From: Amycolatopsis cihanbeyliensis
GTDB lineage: Bacteria; Actinomycetota; Actinomycetes; Mycobacteriales; Pseudonocardiaceae
Assembly: GCF_006715045.1 (NCBI RefSeq)
Contig: NZ_VFML01000001.1
Location: forward strand, 1,580,501 to 1,644,500
Length of the DNA: 64,000 bases
Reading direction: 5' to 3'
Below are positions 52,652-61,942 of the stretch, one piece after another. How positions within the stretch are numbered: position 1 is the stretch's first letter; each line of letters opens with the position of its first letter. Under the pieces are notes generated by a model. The model worked only from the letters and a program-made list of their open reading frames with translations, did not search any database and had not been told where the DNA came from. A program made the position numbers and the translations under genes.

Positions 52652-54304
52652 ATGGATCGTAGGACATTCCTGGCACGGATCCCGGTGGCCGCCGCGGCCG
52701 GGTTCCTGCTACCCCGCTCGGCGGGCGCGTTCGGCCCACGAAGCGCCCACGCTGATGGTGAGCCGCTGCGGGATCTGCCCGAGGTGCGCAGCGCGGGCGG
52801 GTTACTGGAGCACCACATCGACATGGCGGCCACCCAGGTGCGGGTGCGGGACCGGGTGCTGAACCTGGACACCTACAACGGCCAGGTTCCTGGCCAGGTG
52901 CTACGCATCCGGCCAGGGGACAATATGCGTATCCTGCTGCGCAACCTGATGCGGCCGATGGGCATCCCGCTCAATCGGCTACCACCGCTGTGCGCGTCCC
53001 ACCCGGACGAGACCGCCACCGCACCGGGTGAGCCGGACGGAACGCTGGACTGCGTGGACTCCGCGGTGCACAAGGTCGGTCACGGCGGCACGATCGTGCA
53101 GACGATGATCGCCACCAACCTGCACACCCACGGCCTCCAGGTCTCCCCCACCGGCAACGCGGACAACGTGTTCCTCCGCATCGACCCGCTCGGGCAGCAC
53201 CAGTATTCCTACGACATCCCCGCCGATCACCCGGCCGGGATGCATTGGTATCACCCGCACTTCCACGGCTCCACCAGCCACCAGGGCTGGGCCGGGCTGT
53301 CCGGCCCGATCATCGTCGAAGGTGATATCGACGAGGTTCCCGAGATCGCCGACATGCGCGAACGCATTCTGGTGTGCAACGAGCTCTGGGTCGGCGACGA
53401 CAACGGTGAGGTTCCCACCACCCTGGTCGTCCCGACCGCGGGGCCAGTGCCCTTCAACGGGCTGCCTGCCATCCCCAGCAGCATGTACTTCACCGTCAAC
53501 GGCCAGCTGCTCCCGGAGATCCACATCAGGCCCGGGGAAACCCAGCGCTGGCGGATGCTCAACGCCTCCCCGCACCGCGCCCTGTGGCTGCACGTGGAAG
53601 GCCACACCCTGCACCAGATCGGGCAGGACGGCATCCCGCTGGCCCACTCCCGGCCCCGCCCGCACATTATGATGACCGCCGCCAACCGCGCCGAGGTCGT
53701 CATCAAGGGCGGCGAACCCGGCCGCTACCGCGTCTACGCCCCCGCCTACGACCAGGGCCACCCCGGCGGCGCCCGCCCCTACGTCCAACTCGCCACCCTC
53801 GTCGTGTCCGGGCCGAAGGCGACCGGCCGCATCCCTGCCCGGCTGGTCGACCCGCCCCGCATGCCCGACCTGCCCGTCGCCCGCAGGCGCACCCTGCGCT
53901 TCTCCGGGGACATCTCCGGAACCAAAGGTATCGGGGTTCGGTTCCTCATCGACGGCAAGGAGTACGACCATGACCGCATCGACCAGGAGGTCGAGGCCGG
54001 CACCGTGGAAGAGTGGACGATGGTCAACGACGACGTGTTCCAGCACCCGTTCCACATTCACGTCAACCCGTTCCAGGTGATCGACGTGCAGGGCATCCCG
54101 GCCGGGGACACCTCGTGGGCACCGCCGGATCCCGGGGTGTGGTGGGACACCTTCCGCATGCCGCCGCACGGGCAGTTCACCATGCGCACCTATTTCCGGC
54201 CCGATATCACCGGAAAGACGGTGTTCCACTGCCACATCCTTCCGCACGAGGACAACGGCATGATGGGCAACCTGCTCATCTCCCCACCCGAGAAGGGCAA
54301 CTGA
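52652..54304 (+). CDS. Secreted multicopper oxidase
   Basis: 550 residues with a Tat leader (DRRTFLARIPVAAAAGFLLP). All copper sites are present: NLHTHGLQVS near 165, MHWYHPHFHG near 200, HPFHIHVNPF near 465 and HCHILPHEDNGMM near 530, the last holding the T1 cysteine and axial methionine. Such enzymes oxidise Cu(I), Mn(II), phenols or siderophores outside the cell and protect from copper. ATG after GGAGAG. Directly followed by a small secreted protein (2-bp gap). Confidence 0.92.
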   Translation: MDRRTFLARIPVAAAAGFLLPRSAGAFGPRSAHADGEPLRDLPEVRSAGGLLEHHIDMAATQVRVRDRVLNLDTYNGQVPGQVLRIRPGDNMRILLRNLMRPMGIPLNRLPPLCASHPDETATAPGEPDGTLDCVDSAVHKVGHGGTIVQTMIATNLHTHGLQVSPTGNADNVFLRIDPLGQHQYSYDIPADHPAGMHWYHPHFHGSTSHQGWAGLSGPIIVEGDIDEVPEIADMRERILVCNELWVGDDNGEVPTTLVVPTAGPVPFNGLPAIPSSMYFTVNGQLLPEIHIRPGETQRWRMLNASPHRALWLHVEGHTLHQIGQDGIPLAHSRPRPHIMMTAANRAEVVIKGGEPGRYRVYAPAYDQGHPGGARPYVQLATLVVSGPKATGRIPARLVDPPRMPDLPVARRRTLRFSGDISGTKGIGVRFLIDGKEYDHDRIDQEVEAGTVEEWTMVNDDVFQHPFHIHVNPFQVIDVQGIPAGDTSWAPPDPGVWWDTFRMPPHGQFTMRTYFRPDITGKTVFHCHILPHEDNGMMGNLLISPPEKGN

Positions 54305-54306
54305 CC

Positions 54307-54855
54307 ATGCGCCCCCGCTCCCTCGCGATCACCGGTCTGCTCACCGCGGCGCTGCTCAGTGTCCCGGCCGCGGTCGCCGTCCCCGACGTCGACCTGCCCG
54401 GCAACCAGCCGCTGACCAACGACCACGCTTACGTCTTCACCCAGCAGCAGCGGGACAACGTGTCCTGGTGGAACGGCACCTGGCTGCCGCAGACCGTGCC
54501 CAGCGGCGCGCATATGCAGGTCCAGCTCCCCAGCGACCCGGTGCGGTGGATCCCCGAGCTCGGGCCGGACTGCCAGCCCAGCCGGCTGCTGGGCCTGGTA
54601 CCCACCTGGGTCCTGCCGCTACGGGCACGCGTCGAGCTGAACGACCAGTGGACATTGCCCAGCCCGGGCCGTCTCGAGGGCAGCTCCGCGGTGTCGGTGT
54701 TCGACTACCACGTTCACGGCGTCGGGATCGCCGCGCTGTGCCTGCGACCCGAGCCCGTACCCGACAACCCCGAGGTACTCGGCTTTCCCGCGGACACCCC
54801 GCCCTACTACGTCGCCACCGTCGTGGTCGGAATCCCGCAGATCACCGTTCCCTAA
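54307..54855 (+). CDS. Secreted protein in operon with multicopper oxidase
   Basis: 182 residues, Sec signal peptide (about 1-25). Mature part has WLPQTVPSGAHMQVQLPSD and FDYHVHGVGIAALCLRPEP, with a histidine pair and two cysteines, but no family I can name. It starts 2 bp after the oxidase stop, so it may bind copper or the enzyme. Stop shared with the convergent gene. Confidence 0.7.
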   Translation: MRPRSLAITGLLTAALLSVPAAVAVPDVDLPGNQPLTNDHAYVFTQQQRDNVSWWNGTWLPQTVPSGAHMQVQLPSDPVRWIPELGPDCQPSRLLGLVPTWVLPLRARVELNDQWTLPSPGRLEGSSAVSVFDYHVHGVGIAALCLRPEPVPDNPEVLGFPADTPPYYVATVVVGIPQITVP

Positions 54856-55259
54856 GCGGCAACGTCCGGAGCGACCAGCCGCACCGCGCCGGACGCGAGC
54901 GCGCCGGTGTAGGCGGCCCGCTCCACCCTGCCGGTGACGGGCGCGGGGCCGAGGCCAGCCTGCTCGTGCAGGCCGAGATCGTACCCGACGAACAACCGCA
55001 CCGAACCCACATCCACCGCGCTCGGCAACCACCCCGCCGGAAGGTCGATGGACGCGTGGTCGAACAGGGGGTGGAACGGCGGCCATTCGACCGTCACCCT
55101 GCCTGCGTCGTCGACCACGACCCGCCATGCCCGAACCGGCCGCGGATCGAGATGGTCCAGGTCGGTGGTCAGTCGCAACCCGTTGGCCAGCACCACCCGA
55201 TGCAGCGCGTCGACGGCGACGGCTCCACCGTTCGACCGGTCCACCGCCTCGCCCTCCAT
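54852..55259 (-). CDS. Unknown 135-residue protein
   Basis: Not recognised. Tryptophan-containing beta-type pattern (VRAWRVVVDDAGRVTVEWPP) and an alanine-rich end. Start ATG 55259; earlier codons in this frame lack a ribosome site. Convergent with and overlapping by 4 bp the secreted protein gene. Confidence 0.6.
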   Translation of the reverse strand: MEGEAVDRSNGGAVAVDALHRVVLANGLRLTTDLDHLDPRPVRAWRVVVDDAGRVTVEWPPFHPLFDHASIDLPAGWLPSAVDVGSVRLFVGYDLGLHEQAGLGPAPVTGRVERAAYTGALASGAVRLVAPDVAA

Positions 55260-55466
55260 GATCAGTGCCGCGCAGGTGTCGCGGCGGTGTCGCCATCGGC
55301 AGGCGCAGGGCACGCAAGTCGAAACGCGAGGATGCCGACCCGGTTTCCCACCCGTGACACTCCTGAATGGACGGTCTCGATCAGGTTTGTCCGTCCGGCG
55401 CGGCCACCCACGAGCTGGAATCATCGAGCAGGACGGCCGTGTTTCCCTAGGCAGTAAGGAGGGCCG

Positions 55467-56900
55467 GTGACGAAGACCTATGACCTGGTGGTGGTCGGTG
55501 GGGGCACCGCCGGGATCATCGCGGCCAAGACGGCGGGCGCCCTTGGCGCGAAGGTGGCGCTCGTCGAGGTCGCCAGGCCGGGAGGGGACTGCCTGTGGAC
55601 CGGCTGTGTCCCGAGCAAGGCACTCATCGCCGCCGCCGCGACCGCGCACCGGATGCGCACCAGCGGCCGGTTCGGCATCACCCCGGTCGAACCCGAGGTC
55701 GACTTCCCCGCCGTGATGGCACACGTGCGCAAGGCCATCGAACGCATCGAACCCGCCGACTCGCCACAAGCGCTCGCCGAGGCGGGCGCCGAGGTGGTGC
55801 CGGGCACCGCGGTGTTCACCGGGCCGCGTGAGGTGCTCGTTGGCCAGCGGCGGCTGCGGTTCCGGCACGCCGTGGTAGCCACCGGCTCCTCCCCCGCGCT
55901 GCCACCGATCCCCGGGCTCGCCGAACTCGATCCGCTGACCAGCGACACCGTATGGGAACTCACCGAACTACCGCGCCGGCTCGCCGTCCTCGGCGGTGGC
56001 CCGATCGGCTGCGAGCTCGGCCAGGCCCTGTCCCGCCTCGGCGCCGAAGTGACGATCATCGAAGCCGCCGACCGGTTGCTGCCCCGCGAGGAACCCCGGG
56101 CAGGCACCGCACTGTCCGCGGCGTTGAGTCTGGAAGGCATCCGGGTGCTGACCTCGACCACCGTGACCGGGGCCGAGCAGGACGCCGGCACGGTACGGCT
56201 GGAGGTCGACGGCCCCGTGGGAGCCGAGGTCGTCGAGGCCGATCGGGTCCTGGTGGCCACCGGACGGCGCCCCGGCACCGCGGGCCTCGGCCAGGACGCG
56301 GCGGGCGTCGCCCTCGATGAGCGGGGCCATGTCGTGGTGGATGCCAAGCTGCGCACCAGCAATCCACGCGTCTATGCCGCGGGCGATGTTGTCGGCAAGC
56401 TGCTGTTCACCCATGTCGCGGGAATGCACGGCAGCATCGCCGCCACCAACGCCCTGCTCGCCCCGCTACGGCGGATCGACCACGACACGATGCCCTGGGT
56501 GACGTTCACCGACCCGGAGATCGCTCATGTCGGGCTGACCGAGCAGGACGCCCGGCGGCGGCACGGGACGAACATCCGCGTCCGCCTGCTGGAGCACGAG
56601 CACGTGGACCGCGCGGTCACCGAGGACGAGACCGGCGGCTTCACCCATATCGTGCTCGACGGCAAGGCACGGGTGCTGGGAGCTACTATCGTCGCGCCCC
56701 GTGCCGGGGAGATGATCGCCGAGCTGGCTGGGCTCGTCGCCAGGCGAGCACGGCTACCCGAGCTGAGCTCCGTGGTGCATCCCTACCCCTCGTGGACCGA
56801 CGGGGTGTGGAACGCCGCGGTAGCGGAGGCGCAGCAAGGCCTGCACAAGCCCGCAGTGCGCGCCCTTGCCCGCCTACGCCGGATGATCACCCCGGGCTAG
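55467..56900 (+). CDS. Class I flavin disulfide reductase (MerA/Lpd-like)
   Basis: 477 residues: FAD motif VVVGGGTAGIIAAKTAG, redox-active pair CLWTGCVPSKA near residue 43, NAD motif VLGGGPIGCELGQALSR near 175, YAAGDVVGKLLFTHVA near 305 and a C-terminal interface domain with the HPYPSW histidine. It lacks both the N-terminal HMA domain and the C-terminal CC pair of typical mercuric reductases, so it is better seen as a general disulfide or quinone reductase of this family. GTG after AAGGAGG. Confidence 0.88.
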   Translation: MTKTYDLVVVGGGTAGIIAAKTAGALGAKVALVEVARPGGDCLWTGCVPSKALIAAAATAHRMRTSGRFGITPVEPEVDFPAVMAHVRKAIERIEPADSPQALAEAGAEVVPGTAVFTGPREVLVGQRRLRFRHAVVATGSSPALPPIPGLAELDPLTSDTVWELTELPRRLAVLGGGPIGCELGQALSRLGAEVTIIEAADRLLPREEPRAGTALSAALSLEGIRVLTSTTVTGAEQDAGTVRLEVDGPVGAEVVEADRVLVATGRRPGTAGLGQDAAGVALDERGHVVVDAKLRTSNPRVYAAGDVVGKLLFTHVAGMHGSIAATNALLAPLRRIDHDTMPWVTFTDPEIAHVGLTEQDARRRHGTNIRVRLLEHEHVDRAVTEDETGGFTHIVLDGKARVLGATIVAPRAGEMIAELAGLVARRARLPELSSVVHPYPSWTDGVWNAAVAEAQQGLHKPAVRALARLRRMITPG

Positions 56901-58144
56901 CGGACGTGGTGTTCGGTTACCCGAAGGTGTTCCGGGGCTTCCGGCGCGAGGGTACGGGCGCGCCGCGCGAATCCCCGTGCCCACCCGGCGGCGGTGAGGC
57001 CGTGCGCGTACACGCTCAGCACCACGGTCACGCTGGCCACCAGCATGGTCCGCTCGCCGCTGGCAACGCCCGACTGCTCGACCACCAGGAGGGCGAACAG
57101 GATCGAGGCGAGGCCGCGGGGACCGAACCAGCCGAAGAACAGCGTGGTCTCGAACCGCACCCTGGAGCCGAGCATCGCGATCGCCACCGCGAGCATCCGC
57201 ACCACCACCAGGCTCAGCACCGCGTACGCCACCACCGGCCAGTCGATATCGGTCAGCCTGCTGCCCGCGATGACCGCGGCGAACATGGTGAACGTGGCCA
57301 TACCAAGCAGCTCGCCTTCCCGCTCGGCGAACTCGTGCACCTGCTGGCACTGCTCGCGAGCCACCGAGCCGAAGCACAGTCCAGCGACGAAGGCGGCGAT
57401 GAAACCGTTCCCGGTGGCCAGTTCCGCGCCCGCGTAGACCAGCGCGGCCAGTGCGAGCACGGCCAACCGCCGGTAGGTCGGCGTCAGCCAGCCCGCCGAG
57501 TCCAGCCGGTTGAGCAGCCACCCGCCAACGGTTCCGCCGGCAACGCCGACCGTGACACCGAGGCCGATCTGCCGCACGGCGAACCACGCCCATTCCGCCG
57601 CCGAGCCGGCATCGCCCTGGCCGGTCGCGGCCAGGGCGACCAGCAACAGCACTACCGGCAGCGCGATACCGTCGTTCAGTCCACTCTCGACGTTCAGGCT
57701 CTGCCTGACTCGCACCGGCAGCCGCCGGTCGGCGACCACGGCCGCGCCGAGGGCGGCATCGGTGGGTGCCAGCACCGCGGCGAGCAGACACGCCTCCCAC
57801 ATGCCGAAATCCTCGAAAATCAGCCACGCGGCCACCGTGCCGAGCAGGATGCCCACCGGCATCCCGATCGCGAGTAGCCGCAGGGGAAAGTGGTACTCGC
57901 GGCGCAGCGTCGGCAGGTCGATGCGCACCGCGTCGGTGAACAGCACCAGCACCAGGGTGGCCTCGGCCAGTACTCTGACGGCTCCTTCACCCGCTGTGCC
58001 GCTCAACCAGCCGAGCCCGCCCTGCCCCAGCACGAGCCCCGCGGTCACGAAGACCATCGGCGCGGTGATCGCGGTGCCGTGCAGGCGACCGGATACCAAC
58101 CCGTAGCCGAGCAGCAGGGCGGCGAGGACCAGCAGGTCGGTCAT
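56897..58144 (-). CDS. Cation:proton antiporter (CPA1 type)
   Basis: 415 residues, about twelve hydrophobic helices. APTDAALGAAVV and NVESGLNDGIALPVVLLLVAL are the paired motifs with the ion-binding aspartates of Na+(K+)/H+ exchangers of the CPA1 family; WFGPRGLASILFALLV near residue 345. Ends overlapping the reductase stop, convergent. Function: pH or Na+/K+ homeostasis. Confidence 0.88.
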   Translation of the reverse strand: MTDLLVLAALLLGYGLVSGRLHGTAITAPMVFVTAGLVLGQGGLGWLSGTAGEGAVRVLAEATLVLVLFTDAVRIDLPTLRREYHFPLRLLAIGMPVGILLGTVAAWLIFEDFGMWEACLLAAVLAPTDAALGAAVVADRRLPVRVRQSLNVESGLNDGIALPVVLLLVALAATGQGDAGSAAEWAWFAVRQIGLGVTVGVAGGTVGGWLLNRLDSAGWLTPTYRRLAVLALAALVYAGAELATGNGFIAAFVAGLCFGSVAREQCQQVHEFAEREGELLGMATFTMFAAVIAGSRLTDIDWPVVAYAVLSLVVVRMLAVAIAMLGSRVRFETTLFFGWFGPRGLASILFALLVVEQSGVASGERTMLVASVTVVLSVYAHGLTAAGWARGFARRARTLAPEAPEHLRVTEHHVR

Positions 58145-58221
58145 CGCGCCTCCGTCGGGTACCGGATCCAGGCATCAGCATCACACACGAAACGCTGGAC
58201 CCGGTACCGACACACGGAAGG

Positions 58222-58995
58222 TCACTCCGTCAGGGGTTTATTCGAGAAATTCCCACTTCCGCCCTGCCGCGGGACACCCCGGAACAGGTCGACTACCGGC
58301 ACCCACAGCGGAGCGATGCGCGAGCCGAACCGGTGTACCAGCGCACCGAGGATCAGCCCGAACACCAGGTGGGCGAGGTACACGGTGGTCTGGAACTCGG
58401 CCACGGTCACGGTGGCGAACACACCGCCGATCCCGAGCGACGTCGGCACCGGGCCGGTGGCGAACCCGAAGCCGAGCAACAGGCCATACACCGCTCCGAG
58501 CAGGGCACCGGACCAGGCGCCCCACTTCCTCGGGAAGCCGCCGATCAACAAGGCGAAAATCACCCCGAAGGCGGCGCCGTTCCAGAAGTGGTCCGCATAG
58601 CCCAGGATGGTGGATGTCGTGTTGGGACCGGCCATGATCCGGCCGGTGGCCTTGACTCCCATCAGCATCGGCAGGTCACCGGGCATCGTCTCGAGCGCCC
58701 GGAACCCGGTGATCCGCACCGCTTCCAGCCCGATGGTCGCGATCAGGCCGGAGAGGCCGCCGACCAGGATCCCGCGCCGTAGGCGATGCCACCCCACCCC
58801 CGCGGCCAGCACCAACGCCAGCACGAGCAGGACGACGGCGGGCAGACCCACCCGCAACAGCAAGTCCTGGAACTGCCAGCGTTCCGTCGCGGCAAGGGCG
58901 AACAGCAGCGCACCGGACGTGGTCGCCGCCACCAGCACGACCCCGGTGGCCACCAACTCGCCGAGCGTGTTCCACCGTGACGCCGAGCGGGTCAT
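58222..58995 (-). CDS. Six-helix membrane protein of unknown function
   Basis: 257 residues with six to seven hydrophobic segments; YADHFWNGAAFGVIFALLIG and VYLAHLVFGLILGALVHRFG resemble the end pattern of the small membrane proteins at 47438 and 59868. Contains a conserved-looking DHFWNG histidine. No charge pair typical of transporters. Possibly coregulated with the DUF302 lipoprotein 34 bp upstream. Confidence 0.65.
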   Translation of the reverse strand: MTRSASRWNTLGELVATGVVLVAATTSGALLFALAATERWQFQDLLLRVGLPAVVLLVLALVLAAGVGWHRLRRGILVGGLSGLIATIGLEAVRITGFRALETMPGDLPMLMGVKATGRIMAGPNTTSTILGYADHFWNGAAFGVIFALLIGGFPRKWGAWSGALLGAVYGLLLGFGFATGPVPTSLGIGGVFATVTVAEFQTTVYLAHLVFGLILGALVHRFGSRIAPLWVPVVDLFRGVPRQGGSGNFSNKPLTE

Positions 58996-59029
58996 GCGAT
59001 CACCATCCTCGTTGCCCTCGCGCCACGCT

Positions 59030-59587
59030 TCACTCGGCGGCGGCGTTGGCGATCTTCTGCGAGGCCATGGACATCTTCTGGCCACCCTCGGCAAGACCCG
59101 GGTCGACCGCCTCGAACAACGGCTTCGGATCGAAATAACTCACCTTCGCCGTACCCTCACTATCGGCCCAGACGTACATCCGCAACGGAATCACCGAGCC
59201 GATCGCCGCGGTCTTCTCAAAGAACGTCTTACCCGCGGTCGGATTCCCCACAAAGAACGTGTGCGCCCCCGGCAGGTCCAACCCGGTCGACTGCAACGCC
59301 CCAGCCTGATTCAGATCACCCAGCACCATCATCCCGTTACTCGACACCGCCTCCTTCAACGCACCAACGGTGTCCTCGAACGGTTTGCTGGATTCCCAGG
59401 TCACCAGCGTTGTGCTGGTCTCCTGGTCACTCTCGGCCGGTGCCGAGGTGTCCTCCGACGGGGCGGGGGACTGCGCTTCGTTACCAGTGTCCGAACCGCT
59501 GTCGCCGCAGGCCGCGGCGGTCAGCGCCAGCGTGGCGATGCCCGCGATCAGGCCAGCCGTGCGGGTGCGGCGTCCCCTCATCTTCAT
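59030..59587 (-). CDS. DUF302 lipoprotein
   Basis: 185 residues. Signal peptide with lipobox LTAAAC near residue 27, acidic Ser/Pro linker, then a DUF302 domain (SSKPFEDTVGALKEAVSSNG, TFFVGNPTAGKTFFEKTAAI, IPLRMYVWADSEGTAKVSYF). DUF302 proteins are often near metal or redox genes. ATG 59587; a TTG two codons upstream sits closer to the AGGAAAGG site. Confidence 0.85.
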   Translation of the reverse strand: MKMRGRRTRTAGLIAGIATLALTAAACGDSGSDTGNEAQSPAPSEDTSAPAESDQETSTTLVTWESSKPFEDTVGALKEAVSSNGMMVLGDLNQAGALQSTGLDLPGAHTFFVGNPTAGKTFFEKTAAIGSVIPLRMYVWADSEGTAKVSYFDPKPLFEAVDPGLAEGGQKMSMASQKIANAAAE

Positions 59588-59867
59588 TCGCAAGGTAGTG
59601 AACCTTTCCTCGTGACAGTGACTGTCCTGCGCACACGGGTGCGCGCCGACCTGGAAACCCGGTCGCGGTCCAGCGGTATTCCAGCCCGTGTCGATGTGAC
59701 TCACCCGACCCGGTAGTTCAGGCGGGCTACTCTCCGGTCAGATAAGCCCTCTGTCGTAGCGGGACGTGGCCAAGTACATCGGCCTGCGCGGCACCGGTCG
59801 GTGCCGAGCGCGCGCCCATGCGGCCGGTGCTGCGCGTGCCAGGAACCATCGGAAGAGACTGATCCAT
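59588..59867. other. Intergenic region without a gene
   Basis: About 280 bp of low coding potential between two minus-strand genes; nothing supportable found beyond the DUF302 promoter. Confidence 0.4.
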
Positions 59868-60413
59868 TCATCGCACGGACCGGTTCACCGGATTCGCTCG
59901 CCTTGAATATTGCTGCCACACTGCCATGATCAACGCTGTCAATACACCGAAGACGGTGTGGTTAAGAACCTGGAACGGCTGATTGAACCGGGTGAAGACA
60001 TCGAAGGCAGCATTGCCCAAAAGTACGAAGTTCATCGCGTAAAGGACAGCGCCGTAGAGCGCACCGACCAGGATCACCATGGCGTCGGTACGCAGCCGCA
60101 AACGCAGCGCGACCATAGCGAACGCGGCACCGAAGGCCATCGACAACACCACGTGCGACACGGCACCGAGGGCCGGGCTGGCCGTACCGAGAGACTCATC
60201 TCCTTGCAGGATCGTCGCGATCGCCAGCAGGGGAAGCTTCGTCGGGACGCCCTGGCTGGCCATGAACCACATGGTCATACCGGCAAACACCATCCCGGCC
60301 AGCAATCCGCCGACCGCGCCGTGGGTCAGGGCACGCGTCAACTCGCGCTTGCCGTCCGGGGCGGCCGTCACGGCCGCACCAGGCTCGGCCTTGTTCGCTG
60401 AATGCGTCGTCAT
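59868..60413 (-). CDS. Four-helix membrane protein, paralogue of 47438
   Basis: 181 residues with a polar N-terminus (about 1-30) and four helices: GLLAGMVFAGMTMWFMASQG, VVLSMAFGAAFAMVALRL, MVILVGALYGAVLYAMNFVL and LNHTVFGVLTALIMAVWQQ. Same family as the gene at 47438. ATG 60413; the longer frame upstream is less GC3-rich. Function unknown. Confidence 0.7.
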   Translation of the reverse strand: MTTHSANKAEPGAAVTAAPDGKRELTRALTHGAVGGLLAGMVFAGMTMWFMASQGVPTKLPLLAIATILQGDESLGTASPALGAVSHVVLSMAFGAAFAMVALRLRLRTDAMVILVGALYGAVLYAMNFVLLGNAAFDVFTRFNQPFQVLNHTVFGVLTALIMAVWQQYSRRANPVNRSVR

Positions 60414-60701
60414 GGGTACTACTCCGTCGTAGGGTGGAAAGTCAGCGGGACGATCCCGTGCACGCCGGTCGAAATCGCCTCCCAAGCTCGACCGCGAGCA
60501 ACAAACCGTGCATTCATCCCACCGTCGATATCTGTCAACGAACCCCAACGACGGGAGGAACGTTGACGCGAAGGAAACCCGCCCCAGCACCCATGAATTT
60601 CGCTTACCCGAAGACCGCACCGGCGATCGCGAATAACTGTCACAAGCGTGACCATTCACGGCACCTAGGATGATCGTCCAATATGGCGTGACGCGGCCCG
60701 T
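60414..60701. other. Intergenic region, 290 bp
   Basis: No supportable gene. Upstream promoter region of the membrane protein at 59868 and the 3' side of the operon at 60702. Confidence 0.4.
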
Positions 60702-61394
60702 TCAGTCGTACCTGGGCGTCGAAGTCGACGAGAAGATCCCGCGGGCGGTGAGTACCGCCTGCAACGCCGCGGCCGGACGCAGCACCACCGGGCGCGGGGC
60801 GTCGACCATCGAGCCTTGTCGCGCGCTGGCCGCGGTCACCGCGACAACCGGTGCCAGCCACGCCAGTAGCGCCATGGCACGCACCCGGTGGCTGGGCTCG
60901 TGGCGCAGCGTGAACCAGGTCCAGAAGGCGGCGTCGGCCAGCGAGTCCGCGGCCGCGCCGAACCGCGACTCCGCGCCCAGCCCGCGGGCGAGCCACCCGT
61001 CGGCGAGGTCGCTGCCGAGCGCGAGCCCGGACACCCACCGCCCACCGGCCAACGCGGGCAGGTTTGCCCTGGCGAGGGTGATTGTGCTGGCCAGGCCGAT
61101 CGAGCTGCGCTGTTCGAGCAGGCCGAGGTGACTGGCGGCCATGCCCCAGCTCACCGCCACCCAGGCCCGGCCGCGGCGGTCAGCGAGTACGGCGAACAGC
61201 ACGTGCAGCGCGGTGACCTCGGCCAGCGCGCGCGGGTGCCGGCGGGCCTGGTGCACGGATCGCCGTGTGGCGTCGGCGAGGAACCTCACCCAGGCTCGGG
61301 GCCCCCACCGCCCCGCGCGTACCTCGGCGAGCAGCGCGTTCGTCGCCGCCCTGCTGTCCGGCTCGCCCAGCAGCCGGTCGGTCAGCTGACTCAC
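60702..61394 (-). CDS. CDP-alcohol phosphatidyltransferase
   Basis: 230 residues. The family motif DG-x2-AR-x8-G-x3-D-x3-D is present as DGWLARGLGAESRFGAAADS with its last aspartate three residues on, near residue 130, within a set of hydrophobic helices. Transfers a phosphatidyl group from CDP-diacylglycerol to an alcohol acceptor. GTG overlaps the stop of the AhpD-like gene (GTGA). N-terminal 60 residues are polar. The acceptor is unknown; the ArsM-like gene in the same operon makes an arsenosugar or related head group possible (inference). Confidence 0.85.
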   Translation of the reverse strand: MSQLTDRLLGEPDSRAATNALLAEVRAGRWGPRAWVRFLADATRRSVHQARRHPRALAEVTALHVLFAVLADRRGRAWVAVSWGMAASHLGLLEQRSSIGLASTITLARANLPALAGGRWVSGLALGSDLADGWLARGLGAESRFGAAADSLADAAFWTWFTLRHEPSHRVRAMALLAWLAPVVAVTAASARQGSMVDAPRPVVLRPAAALQAVLTARGIFSSTSTPRYD

Positions 61395-61942
61395 GGTTCC
61401 TGGTCGAACAGCTTCTTCAACCCGGCGTAACCACCTTCGGTCAGCCGTTGCGCGGAGGTCGCGAAGTAGTCCCCGGTCGCGGTGATGCCGAGGCCCTCGA
61501 CCAGCCGGTTCATAAAGTTGAACAGCGCGCAGACCGAGACCGCGTCGTGCAGGGCCCGCTCGTCCCATCCCGCGGCACGGACCGCGTCGACGTCGGCATC
61601 GGTCATGCGGCTCGGGGTGAGGGTAAGCTTGCCGACGTAGCGCAGCAACGGTTTCATCCAGTCCTCGACCGGCGCCGTGTCGACATCGGACAGCAACGCG
61701 GTGAGCGTCCCTTCGGCGATACCGAACGCCTCCGCGGTGGCGGTGTGCACACCGTGGCAGTAGTGGCAGGCATTCAACCCGGATACATAGGCGGCGATCA
61801 GCTCCCGCTCGGCCACGCTGAGCGGGGAGGGGCCGCGCAGCAGCACCTGGTGGTAGTCCACGAGCGGCGCCGAGGTCTGCGGGTAGGAGCGGAACACGTC
61901 CAGCAGCGTGGCGCCCTCGGGCAACGAGGGAAGGTAGGTCAC
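61391..61942 (-). CDS. AhpD-like carboxymuconolactone-decarboxylase-fold protein
   Basis: 183 residues of the peroxidase-related AhpD type: LNACHYCHGVHTATAEAFG carries the CxxC and proton-relay histidine near residue 60. Helical fold with VSVCALFNFMNRLVEGLG near 135. A related peroxidase-like protein is a known companion of arsenosugar gene sets. GTG start overlaps the stop of the methyltransferase fusion; ends overlapping the phosphatidyltransferase start. Confidence 0.85.
   Translation of the reverse strand: MTYLPSLPEGATLLDVFRSYPQTSAPLVDYHQVLLRGPSPLSVAERELIAAYVSGLNACHYCHGVHTATAEAFGIAEGTLTALLSDVDTAPVEDWMKPLLRYVGKLTLTPSRMTDADVDAVRAAGWDERALHDAVSVCALFNFMNRLVEGLGITATGDYFATSAQRLTEGGYAGLKKLFDQEP

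Noticed and set aside
55467..56900. Mercuric reductase (MerA) call
   Set aside because: Has the CLWTGCVPSK site but lacks the C-terminal cysteine pair needed for Hg(II) transfer and the usual mer neighbours.
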